Shown here in pieces: positions 8,030 through 15,376 of a DNA stretch of 64,000 bases. The notes under the pieces are model-generated. The model had not been told where the DNA came from. It saw only the letters and a program-made list of their open reading frames with translations, and did not search any database. The DNA comes from Chloracidobacterium validum (GTDB taxonomy: Bacteria; Acidobacteriota; Blastocatellia; Chloracidobacteriales; Chloracidobacteriaceae): NCBI RefSeq assembly GCF_018304825.1, contig NZ_CP072648.1, forward strand, positions 2,091,501 to 2,155,500. The letters run 5' to 3'. Within the stretch, counting starts at the first letter, position 1. Each line of letters starts with the position of its first letter. Position numbers and translations under genes: made by a program.

Positions 8030-10102
8030 ATGAAAGCTAGCTATGATTGGCTTGAAACCTACGTCAAGCCCAACCTCTCGGCGCAGGAGCTGGCCGAACG
8101 GTTCACCGCCGCCGGACTTGCCGTAGATAGCGCCACGCCACTGGGCGATGACTTTATTTTTGACTTTGACCTGACGACGAACCGCCCAGATGCCCTGTGC
8201 CACTTTGGGTTGGCGCGCGAGGCGGCCGTGTTGACCGGCGCCAAGCTATCGTTTCCCGACATTCACTTCGCCGAGCAGCCAGCGACCGGCCGGCTGACGA
8301 CCCAGGTTGAAATCCTGGCACCACACCTGTGCCACCGCTACGCGGCGCGGCTGATTGACGGCGTGCGTGTCGGACCATCACCGGACTGGCTGGTGCGTCG
8401 CCTGACTGCCGTTGGGCAGCGCAGCATCAACAACATTGTGGATGTCACGAACTTTGTTTTGCTGGAGTTGGGGCATCCGCTTCATGCCTTTGATTTTGAA
8501 CGCTTGATTGAGCAGCGCATCGTTGTCCGCTGCGCCCAGCCTGGGGAGACACTGGTGACGCTCGACGGCATGACACGCGAGTTGTCGCCCGACATGCTGG
8601 TGATCTGCGACGCCAAGCGCCCGGTGGCCGTGGCCGGGATCATGGGTGGCGCGGAAACCGAAATTTCCGCCACGACAACGCAGGTGTTGCTCGAAAGCGC
8701 CTGGTTTACCCCGGCGTCGGTTCGCCGTACGGCACGAAAACTTGGATTGCACACCGAAGCGTCACGCCGCTTCGAGCGGGGGGCTGACTATGAAAACGTG
8801 CGCCGCGCGATTGACCGCTGCGCCCAACTGATTGCGGAAGTAGCCGGCGGCGACGTAGTCGGAGGCCCAGTTGACATCGCTGCCACGCCTCGGACGCCAA
8901 CCACAGTTCGCCTCCGGCACGCGCGCATCGCTGAACTAACGGGCCTTGACGTTGCGCCGTCCAGAGCCGCCGATATTCTGACCGGGTTGGGGTTTGAGCT
9001 GGTCATGGATGACGAGGGCGAAACCGAGTGGATTGTCCCGAGTTTTCGGGTGGATGTGTCCATCGAAGAAGACCTAGTGGAAGAAGTCGTGCGCCATGTA
9101 GGCTACGCCGACATCCCGACAACGCTTCCGGGATGGCATGGCGCGGGGGAGTATCTACCTGGCGCTGAACAGCGCCGGGCAGTACGTCAAACCCTGCTGG
9201 CGCATGGGTTTCACGAAGCCATTTCATTGAGTTGGTGCGCCGGTAACACGCGCGCCCTAGCTGGATTGCCGCCAGGGGTAAACATTGCCAATCCGCTTGA
9301 CCAAAATGAGAATGAACTTCGCACCTCACTGCTGCCAGGGCTTCTCACCGCAGTTGCGCGCAATTTCCGATTCGGCACGGAGGATGTCCGACTCTTTGAG
9401 ATTGGCAAAGTGTTTCATCTCGTGGACGGCAAGCTTGTCGAAACTGAACGCCTTGCCCTGGCACTCACCGGCCGCCTGTTGCCTAACGACTGGCGCGGGC
9501 AGCCGACGATGGAAAATTTTCACACGCTCAAGGGGGTCGTCGAGTCGCTTTGCGAGGCGGCGCGCTGCCCACAGATTGTCATCACAGCGCCGCCAAAGGA
9601 TGAATTGGATGAGCACATCCTGACCAGCTTTTTGCCGGGACAAGTCGGCATCCTGCAAATTGCTGGCCACGCCGCAAGCCACCCGCTGGGTCAGCTTGGG
9701 CGCATCAGCCAGGCGCTGGCCGCGCACTTTGACTTCAAGCAACCAGTCTATGTCGCCGAGCTTGAGCTAACTGAACTGATTACTGGCCAACGCACCCTCA
9801 CCGCCTATCGCCCACTGCCACGCTACCCACGGGTTGAGCGGGATATTTCGGCACTGTTCGACGCAGCCCTGCCATTTGCCGCCATCGAGTCCTTCATTCG
9901 TGGTCTGGCGATTCCAGAACTCGAGCAGATTCGGCTGCGAGATGTCTTTACCGGAGCGCAGATTCCACCCGGACAGCGCGCCGTTACGCTCAACTTGTGG
10001 TATCGTGCGCCTGATCGCACACTCACAGATGACGAGGTGACTGAACGTCATCACCAGGTTGTGGAGGCACTCCGCGCCCAACTGGCAGCGACGATTCGCT
10101 AA
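8030..10102 (+). CDS. pheT: Phenylalanine-tRNA ligase beta subunit, short form without the OB-fold domain
   Basis: 690 residues, against about 800 in most bacteria. The beta subunit of the (alpha-beta)2 synthetase carries editing and tRNA-binding domains. The N-terminal B1 part (MKASYDWLETYVKPNLSAQ) runs at about residue 40 straight into FDFDLTTNRPDALCHFGLAREAA. The roughly 110-residue tRNA_bind (EMAP-like, B2) domain that normally lies between them is absent. Retained parts: the B3/B4 editing domain (GQRSINNIVDVTNFV, GHPLHAFD), the B5 domain, the catalytic-like domain (EDLVEEVVRHVGYADIP), and a C-terminal FDX-ACB anticodon-binding domain (YRPLPRYPRVERDISALF). pheS is not in the window. Confidence 0.95.
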   Translation: MKASYDWLETYVKPNLSAQELAERFTAAGLAVDSATPLGDDFIFDFDLTTNRPDALCHFGLAREAAVLTGAKLSFPDIHFAEQPATGRLTTQVEILAPHLCHRYAARLIDGVRVGPSPDWLVRRLTAVGQRSINNIVDVTNFVLLELGHPLHAFDFERLIEQRIVVRCAQPGETLVTLDGMTRELSPDMLVICDAKRPVAVAGIMGGAETEISATTTQVLLESAWFTPASVRRTARKLGLHTEASRRFERGADYENVRRAIDRCAQLIAEVAGGDVVGGPVDIAATPRTPTTVRLRHARIAELTGLDVAPSRAADILTGLGFELVMDDEGETEWIVPSFRVDVSIEEDLVEEVVRHVGYADIPTTLPGWHGAGEYLPGAEQRRAVRQTLLAHGFHEAISLSWCAGNTRALAGLPPGVNIANPLDQNENELRTSLLPGLLTAVARNFRFGTEDVRLFEIGKVFHLVDGKLVETERLALALTGRLLPNDWRGQPTMENFHTLKGVVESLCEAARCPQIVITAPPKDELDEHILTSFLPGQVGILQIAGHAASHPLGQLGRISQALAAHFDFKQPVYVAELELTELITGQRTLTAYRPLPRYPRVERDISALFDAALPFAAIESFIRGLAIPELEQIRLRDVFTGAQIPPGQRAVTLNLWYRAPDRTLTDDEVTERHHQVVEALRAQLAATIR

Positions 10103-10193
10103 CCTGCCAAGTGCTGTTACCTAACCGATCGAGCTGGAGCATAAACCGAACTAGAAACATCCAACAAAACGTGATCGAGCCAGAGGGAAAGCC

Positions 10194-10478
10194 GTGACAA
10201 CGCTCAACGGAATGGAGAAGTTCAATCATCTGGAGGACAAGCTTTACCGCATTGTCGAGTACGCCAAACTGTTACGCCAAGAGAAGGAGTCACTCGAACG
10301 CGAAGTGACCACCCTCAAACGAGAAGCGGCTTCACGCGCCGAGGAAAACGAGCGCCTCAACCAGCGGTTGCACCAGATGCTCAACGAACGCGATGCAATC
10401 AAAAACAAGGTCGAGGCCATGCTCGATGCCATCGCCCTTGTCGAACCGGAACTGTCTGAGGCGGCGCGGCGTGGGTGA
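10194..10478 (+). CDS. Small coiled-coil protein, ZapB-like
   Basis: 94 residues, almost entirely a predicted coiled coil: LEDKLYRIVEYAKLLRQEKESLEREV followed by heptads to about residue 75. The start is a GTG at 10194, supported by GAGGGAAA 5 nt upstream. Its place immediately before zapA and its composition match the ZapB-like partner found beside zapA in other phyla, which bundles the Z-ring with ZapA. Sequence identity is too generic to prove ZapB, hence no symbol. Confidence 0.65.
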   Translation: MTTLNGMEKFNHLEDKLYRIVEYAKLLRQEKESLEREVTTLKREAASRAEENERLNQRLHQMLNERDAIKNKVEAMLDAIALVEPELSEAARRG

Positions 10479-10632
10479 ACCCAACGGCATAGCTCGCCAC
10501 GCTCCCGCCGGCACGGCTTGTCCGACACCATGCGCACGGGAAGCACGTCAGGGGGCGGCTTACGACAAAGGCTGACCAGGGAATCTTTGCGCCGGTTCAG
10601 TCGAGTTCCGGCACAAGCGCAGAGGCAATCCG
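10479..10632 (+). other. GC-rich spacer between zapB-like and zapA; possible structured RNA
   Basis: A 154-bp gap inside an otherwise tight gene pair. It holds GTCAG (about 10548) pairing with CTGAC (about 10572), and a GCCGG/CCGGC hairpin at about 10602-10624 just before the zapA start. In several phyla the 6S RNA gene (ssrS) is linked to zapA, which makes this spacer a candidate, but the fold seen by eye does not establish the 6S architecture. Confidence 0.2.
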
Positions 10633-10971
10633 ATGGCAAACCCACGTGAAGCTGGCACGCAAACGGTCGAAGTCCGTATTTACGGCCAGGTTTATAACAT
10701 TCGCGGCGACGGCAACAGCGCCTATATTTCGGAGCTAGCCGCCTATGTTGACCGCAAGATGCGGGAAGTGATGAGCAGCACCCACACGGTGGATAGTCTG
10801 CGCGTTGCGATCCTCTCTGCACTCAACATCGCGGATGAACTTTTCCAAGCCAATCGGCGGATCGAGCAGCTTGACGCGATGGTTGGCGAGCGTAGTAGCG
10901 ACTACGCCAACCTCATTGACTCGGTGCTGCGTAAAGAGAAAAGCCCCACCCGGGAAACTAGCTCTCAGTGA
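10633..10971 (+). CDS. zapA: Cell division protein ZapA
   Basis: 112 residues. ZapA is a small cytoplasmic protein that crosslinks FtsZ protofilaments. The N-terminal VEVRIYGQVYNIRGDGNSAYISELAAYVDRKM is the classic ZapA beta-hairpin and helix motif, and the C-terminal half is the coiled-coil dimerisation stalk (VAILSALNIADELFQANRRIEQLD). It follows the ZapB-like gene with a 154-bp spacer and precedes a small hypothetical ORF by about 60 bp. Length is normal for the family. Confidence 0.92.
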   Translation: MANPREAGTQTVEVRIYGQVYNIRGDGNSAYISELAAYVDRKMREVMSSTHTVDSLRVAILSALNIADELFQANRRIEQLDAMVGERSSDYANLIDSVLRKEKSPTRETSSQ

Positions 10972-11029
10972 TGCCACAATGCACTTTGCTCCACACATCG
11001 GCGGCGAACCCTCGCCACAGGGAAGACCT

Positions 11030-11395
11030 ATGACGCCCGAACAGTTTGACACCATCAATCGCCTATTTCAGTTGACCTACCAGATAGGCGACCGACTGGG
11101 CGCGGAATCAAGCGATCCAGCACAGCTTTGGCTGACCGACCACCCTGACTTGGGAAGTTGCCAGGCGCTGTTTCCGGCTGAGTACACCCTGGAAACACTC
11201 GATGATGAGCGATGGCAGGAATACTTGGCTGATGCTCCGGCGCTGACCGACCTGACGCGCGAACTTGGCGCTTGCGCGCTGCACCGTGGTCTTTACCGCC
11301 AGGATGAAGTCTCGTGGTGGATTGTCGCCTTTTGGGAAGCGCGTGCGCGCCTTGGCATGAATGTCTTGTTTCGCGCGCACCGCGTCGAGACATAA
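11030..11395 (+). CDS. Conserved-looking hypothetical protein
   Basis: 121 residues from the ATG at 11030, which has GGGAAGA just upstream; an in-frame ATG at 10979 would add 17 residues and nearly abut zapA. The product is acidic and helix-rich (MTPEQFDTINRLFQLTYQIG, then EYTLETLDDERWQEYLAD) with a Trp-rich C-terminus (DEVSWWIVAFWEARARLGM). No signal peptide, membrane segment or known motif was recognised. It is probably co-transcribed with zapA. Confidence 0.55.
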   Translation: MTPEQFDTINRLFQLTYQIGDRLGAESSDPAQLWLTDHPDLGSCQALFPAEYTLETLDDERWQEYLADAPALTDLTRELGACALHRGLYRQDEVSWWIVAFWEARARLGMNVLFRAHRVET

Positions 11396-11468
11396 CCTGC
11401 TCACCGCCGCCACTGAAGTGCGGTGGAGGCGCGCAGCGACAGTCTTGGTTTTTTTGGAACCGAGCACG

Positions 11469-11480
11469 GACAGGCCTGTC
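11469..11480. repeat. 12-bp perfect palindrome
   Basis: GACAGGCCTGTC at 11469-11480 is a perfect palindrome. It shares the ACAGGC/GCCTGT core with the two direct repeats that follow at 11502-11583, so it may be a degenerate third member of the same repeat family. Confidence 0.6.
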
Positions 11481-11501
11481 GTGCCACGCTGCCCAACACC
11501 G

Positions 11502-11583
11502 ACTTGTTACACAGGCAGGAATGCCTGCGCTACGCTCTATACCTACTTGTTACACAGGCAGGAATGCCTGTGCTACGCTCTAT
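11502..11583. repeat. Two direct repeats of a palindromic 39-bp element (REP-like)
   Basis: Copies at 11502-11540 and 11545-11583 differ at one base (GCCTGC versus GCCTGT), with a period of 43 bp. Each carries the hairpin ACAGGCAGGAATGCCTGT, a 7-bp stem with a GGAA loop that is perfect in the second copy. The block lies between convergent genes, a typical position for bacterial interspersed palindromic elements. Confidence 0.85.
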
Positions 11584-11590
11584 CCACAAG

Positions 11591-11914
11591 CTAGCTGATG
11601 GATTCCTCGCTGCCAAAACCCAGATAGTCGGTCACGCTCATGCCAATCCGCTTGGCAAATAGCTGCCCCATCGAGTGAATCTCACCCAGTGACTCATCGA
11701 GCAACACCCGCTCGACACGCCACATGGGAAAAAAACTGTGCGTCAAACCAATGTTGCTTTCCCCATTGCTGATGGCGCTCAACCAGTCATCAAAGGCATT
11801 GATGTCAAGCCCTCTGAGGTGAACGCCAGAAGGATCAAGGCTCGTCAGAATCCCCCACAGTTTTTCGCGCGGACTATGTAACCCAAGGACAACACAAGCG
11901 CCTGGTCGGATCAT
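11591..11914 (-). CDS. Hypothetical protein, 107 residues
   Basis: Start ATG at 11914 is set by a perfect AGGAGG 6 nt upstream. The N-terminal part looks like a small beta-barrel (GACVVLGLHSPREKLWGILTSLDPSGVHLRGLDINAFDDWL), and a Phe/Trp motif (THSFFPMWRVERVLLDE) follows. The C-terminal part is GQLFAKRIGMSVTDYLG. No known family was recognised and no membrane segment is present. It follows the FHA gene on the same strand with a 48-bp gap, so the two may share an operon and a function in signalling, but that is inference. Confidence 0.7.
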   Translation of the reverse strand: MIRPGACVVLGLHSPREKLWGILTSLDPSGVHLRGLDINAFDDWLSAISNGESNIGLTHSFFPMWRVERVLLDESLGEIHSMGQLFAKRIGMSVTDYLGFGSEESIS

Positions 11915-11962
11915 ATGAGCCTCCTAAAGATTCGGCCGCACTAGCCGTTCAACCACAAAGCA

Positions 11963-12964
11963 TCATTCGGAATCCAGCACCTTGCTCGTTTCAAAGAGAA
12001 TTTCGCTCCGTAGAATCCGAACTGTCGCGTTGCCAGAGGTGGGGTTGAGGTCATCGGCCGGCGCGTTCGCTTCGGCTGCCGCCAAGTCTGGCAACTCAGC
12101 CGGCGGGGGATCAAGCTCAAAACGCACCAAGGCCGTCCCCAGCCGGATGATGTCACCATCTTCAAGCTTGATCCCGGTCGCGTCGCTGGCTGGGGTCTCG
12201 ATGGACTGGCCAGCCCGCTCAACAGCAGTCCCGTTGGCGCTGCCCGTGTCAAACAGGTAAAAGTCACCATTGTCGAACACTATCGAGGCATGCTGCCGGG
12301 AAACACTTTTGTTGGGGGTGTTGGCCTGGTCCTGGCGCGCGTAAACAAAGTCGTTGCGCCGCAGCACTTCCCCTGACTTCAGGTCAAGAACCGTCCGCAG
12401 TCGCCCAAGGAACGTCGTCCGCTTGGTGATGATGAACGGCGAACGATACACCTCGCCATTCAGGGCAGTTAGGCGGGCTAGCCGTGGAATTTGCGGCTTG
12501 AAACCCTTGACATCCACGATGCGGCCGGATTGTTCGTCCACCGTCACGGAAAAGCCTTCAGTCGGCTCAGCCAGCGAAGACCATTCAAAGCTGACGGAGC
12601 AGTGCGATGGGACGCCAGCCCCCTCCAGGGTTGGACGAATCTCGATGGCCAGCGGTTCAAGCAAGCGGAAGCCAGAACCCGCAATGTAGTCATACACCAT
12701 CTTCGTAAAAACGATGGAGTTGAACAAAACCTCCAGCTCCTCCAGCTTGGCCGGACGCATACTGGGAACCGAAAACACCATGCGATGGGGAACAAACGTC
12801 TGATTCCCAACCCAGATAAAACGCTTGAGCGATAGTTGATCCAAAATTTGACGCACCAGAAGATTTGGCTTGACATCATCTGGCGTCAGGATTGGATTTG
12901 ACCGAATAGCCTCGGTCAAGAAGCGTTCAAGCTCAAGCAAGCTTCGGCGTGTGTCGTTATTCAT
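11963..12964 (-). CDS. FHA-domain protein with N-terminal DUF3662 (FhaA-like)
   Basis: 333 residues from the ATG at 12964. A GTG at 12976 (preceded by AGGAG) is an alternative start. Residues 1-130 match the DUF3662 domain of FhaA-type proteins (LERFLTEAI, VKPNLLVRQILDQL, FVPHRMVFSVP). The C-terminal half is a phosphothreonine-binding FHA domain: GRL at the first strand, NKSVSRQHASI (the conserved S-R-x-H), then DTGSANGTAVE. In actinobacteria FhaA works with PknB and cell-wall enzymes. Here it precedes a protein phosphatase in the same orientation, suggesting a phospho-signalling group; no Ser/Thr kinase is visible in the window. Confidence 0.85.
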   Translation of the reverse strand: MNNDTRRSLLELERFLTEAIRSNPILTPDDVKPNLLVRQILDQLSLKRFIWVGNQTFVPHRMVFSVPSMRPAKLEELEVLFNSIVFTKMVYDYIAGSGFRLLEPLAIEIRPTLEGAGVPSHCSVSFEWSSLAEPTEGFSVTVDEQSGRIVDVKGFKPQIPRLARLTALNGEVYRSPFIITKRTTFLGRLRTVLDLKSGEVLRRNDFVYARQDQANTPNKSVSRQHASIVFDNGDFYLFDTGSANGTAVERAGQSIETPASDATGIKLEDGDIIRLGTALVRFELDPPPAELPDLAAAEANAPADDLNPTSGNATVRILRSEILFETSKVLDSE

Positions 12965-13031
12965 TGGGGGCACCACCCATCACGAAACTCCTACCGGGCG
13001 CGACGCTCGGCTGGGGCAATGTTGACAAAAA

Positions 13032-13772
13032 CTAAACCGAAGAGCTTAGAAGGCATGGAATTTCTATCTCGTACGCCGATACCGACGAGTTCGGGTACTG
13101 CCGATAGACCGTCTGTGACTCAACGTGCAGGCAGCTCAGGCAGTCTTCCTCGGTACAGCCGGTATCCAACCCAATCGCGCTGCCAAATACATAGATCTCG
13201 CCCGGATTGCGAACGCCTTCCGTCGGAAGTAAGCGTGCTGGGGTATGGCCAAAAAAGCACGGCTTTTTGTCATAGAGCGTGAAAAAGTTCAGGTCGCGTG
13301 TCCACATGAGGACCTCTGGCTCACACTCAGCCGGATGTTTCCCAGCGGCGATACCCGCGTGAACGTAAAGCGCTCTATCGTCTTCGTAGAAAAACGGCAA
13401 GCTCCGCAAAAATTCGACATGCGTATCTGGAATGCCAATGGATAACGAAGCAGTGCTTTCGTCTATGTCAAAGCCATACTGCTGGAGTGTTTGAATCCCG
13501 CCATTTTCTGGAATCAGCCACAAGGGGTCGCCGTAATCCAGCAAGTCCAGTAGCATCTGCTCGTGATTACCCCGCAGGCAGACGACACCTGGGTTGCGCC
13601 GACAGAGTTGCAAAACGTATTCAACAACTTGCGGCGAATCATCACCTCGGTCAATGAGATCACCCACGAAGATGACACGGTCGCGGCGCTCATCGTAGTC
13701 AACAGCGTGGAGTATCTCCTGTAGCTGCCGCGCGCGGCCATGAATATCTCCAAACACATAGGTATTTCCCAT
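13032..13772 (-). CDS. PPP-family metallophosphoesterase (bacterial Ser/Thr phosphatase, PrpA-like)
   Basis: 246 residues. Two-metal phosphoesterase motifs are complete: GDIHG (residues 8-12), GDLIDRGDDS (about 37-46) and GNHE (about 69-72), with downstream metal ligands in YVHAGI and FFGHTP. Length and the GDLIDRG signature match the bacterial PrpA/PrpB group of protein phosphatases; a diadenosine-tetraphosphatase role is also possible for this fold. It lies between the HU gene and the FHA gene on the same strand. Confidence 0.88.
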   Translation of the reverse strand: MGNTYVFGDIHGRARQLQEILHAVDYDERRDRVIFVGDLIDRGDDSPQVVEYVLQLCRRNPGVVCLRGNHEQMLLDLLDYGDPLWLIPENGGIQTLQQYGFDIDESTASLSIGIPDTHVEFLRSLPFFYEDDRALYVHAGIAAGKHPAECEPEVLMWTRDLNFFTLYDKKPCFFGHTPARLLPTEGVRNPGEIYVFGSAIGLDTGCTEEDCLSCLHVESQTVYRQYPNSSVSAYEIEIPCLLSSSV

Positions 13773-13802
13773 ATCAAAACCCTACCCAAACCAAGGTGGA
13801 AA

Positions 13803-14066
13803 TCAATGCGCAAGCTCCTTGCCTGGCTTGAAACGAATGGTTTTTCCAGGTGGAATGTCAGCCGCCTCGCCGGTGCGCGGATTACGCCCAATCCCGCGCT
13901 TGCGCGGCTTGACCACAAACACGCCAAATCCGCGCAGTTCAATCCGTTCGCCCCGCTCAAGCGCCTGCTTGAGGCCATCAAACAAGGCATCCACGGCGAC
14001 TTCTGCCTTAGACTTGGCAATTCCCGTTGCTCCAGCAACCCGATTAACAATGTCTAGCTTGATCAC
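13803..14066 (-). CDS. HU-family DNA-binding protein
   Basis: 87 residues from a GTG at 14066. Longer in-frame readings exist, but the HU fold begins exactly here with IKLDIVNRVAGATGIAKSKAEVAVDAL. The DNA-binding arm is IELRGFGVFVVKPRKRGIGRNPRTGE, with the conserved R-N-P-x-T-G-E, and the C-terminus is IPPGKTIRFKPGKEL. HU compacts and bends DNA as a dimer. It lies 30 bp upstream of the phosphatase gene and is probably co-transcribed with it. Confidence 0.93.
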   Translation of the reverse strand: MIKLDIVNRVAGATGIAKSKAEVAVDALFDGLKQALERGERIELRGFGVFVVKPRKRGIGRNPRTGEAADIPPGKTIRFKPGKELAH

Positions 14067-14199
14067 GGCTGAGATACACCCAAGGTTATCGTGAAGTTGC
14101 CTATCTCCGTGGCTGGAAATAAGCCCCTGCTCACTAGAAACAAGTCTGACCGACCAGTACAGCGCAGATAAGGCAACGTAAGTGCCATGCCAAAACCTG

Positions 14200-15237
14200 T
14201 CAAGCTGGAAGTGACTCATCCAGCGGCTCAGTTTCCGGTGGTTCAGCTTCCGTCAACTGTCCCCAACTCAAACGCTCCCGCAAGAAAAGCAGCAGCCCGA
14301 GCAGTGTCAACGGAAGATACCAAATAATGTGTGAAACAAACGAAAACGCCAGGGCTGCTTCTTTCTCAACCCCAAACGCGCCTAGACTATGCGTGCAAAA
14401 CCACTGATAGGTACCGACGTATCCAGGCGCTGACGGTAGCATCGCGCCTAGGTTGACGTAACACATCACGTAGAGAATCTGCGTGATGCCGACTTCTAAG
14501 TTACAGGCCAGCGCGACAAACCAGGTCATGTAGAGACTGGCCAGCCAGATGAAGAAAGAATCCACCCAAACCCACGCCAGCGTGCGCAGCGAGCCACCAC
14601 AGCTTACGCCACGTAGAAACCGATTCGTGATGTCCGCCAGGCGTGGAGCGTACTTGGCAAGGCCAACCAGGGTCAGCGCGCGCTCGACAAGGCGCACGAC
14701 GGTGGGGCGTAACACAATCGCCGCGACGAGTCCGGTCGCGCACCCAAAACCCAACCAGGCCACGCCAGTCGCAATGACCTTACTTTCCGGCGGCAGCTTC
14801 AAGGTCAAAAGCGTGAAGGAAATGAGCAAAAGCAGCATCAGCACGTCCGCTAGCCGCTCCGTGACAATCGTGCCCAGGGCGAAGCTCTTGGTGGTGCGGG
14901 TTTTCCGTCCAACCAGATAAGCCCGCGCAACTTCCCCGATGCGCGCCGGGAGGATGTTGTTTGCCATGTAGCCAACCGTCATGACCGAAAAACAATCGCC
15001 AAACCGGATGGACTCATCTGGTGGACGGCCAACATCGAGCAGTCGCTTCCAGCGCACGGTGCGCCAAGCGAAACCCGCCCACATCAGCAAAAACGCAACG
15101 GCTAAGTACGGCCACTGGACGGCACGCAGCGCCAACCCAGTCTTCTTCCAATCAATGCCGTAGAAGGCAAGTCCGGCAAACACGATACTGAGCAGAATGC
15201 CAAGCCAGATCGTAATGATCTTAATTTTGCCCTTCAT
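14200..15237 (-). CDS. Lysylphosphatidylglycerol synthase TM-region / UPF0104 family membrane protein
   Basis: 345 residues with about eight transmembrane helices and short loops. Family hallmarks: WRTVRWKRLL after helix 2, the segment MTVGYMANNILPARIGEVARAYLV, RLADVLMLLLL, and PSAPGYVGTYQW near the C-terminus. Members of this family (AglD, UPF0104, the membrane half of MprF) act in flipping or transferring lipid-linked groups. The soluble aminoacyl-transferase domain of MprF is absent, so a transport or flippase role is more likely. The tail is acidic and Pro-rich (EAEPPETEPLDE). Confidence 0.8.
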   Translation of the reverse strand: MKGKIKIITIWLGILLSIVFAGLAFYGIDWKKTGLALRAVQWPYLAVAFLLMWAGFAWRTVRWKRLLDVGRPPDESIRFGDCFSVMTVGYMANNILPARIGEVARAYLVGRKTRTTKSFALGTIVTERLADVLMLLLLISFTLLTLKLPPESKVIATGVAWLGFGCATGLVAAIVLRPTVVRLVERALTLVGLAKYAPRLADITNRFLRGVSCGGSLRTLAWVWVDSFFIWLASLYMTWFVALACNLEVGITQILYVMCYVNLGAMLPSAPGYVGTYQWFCTHSLGAFGVEKEAALAFSFVSHIIWYLPLTLLGLLLFLRERLSWGQLTEAEPPETEPLDESLPA

Positions 15238-15376
15238 AAATCAACTTGCCCACCACCTGAAGCCCTCTGATGCCCGACAAAACGACGGTCCTTGCCACCC
15301 CTCGGCAGACAAACCAAGACAGCTCACCCGTAAGCGCCGGACGTTTCAGTCCGCCCTGGTTCGCCAGCCGACGACA

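Noticed and set aside
11502-11583. Possible CRISPR array
   Set aside because: Only two copies, 4 bp apart, with no spacers of uniform length and no cas genes.
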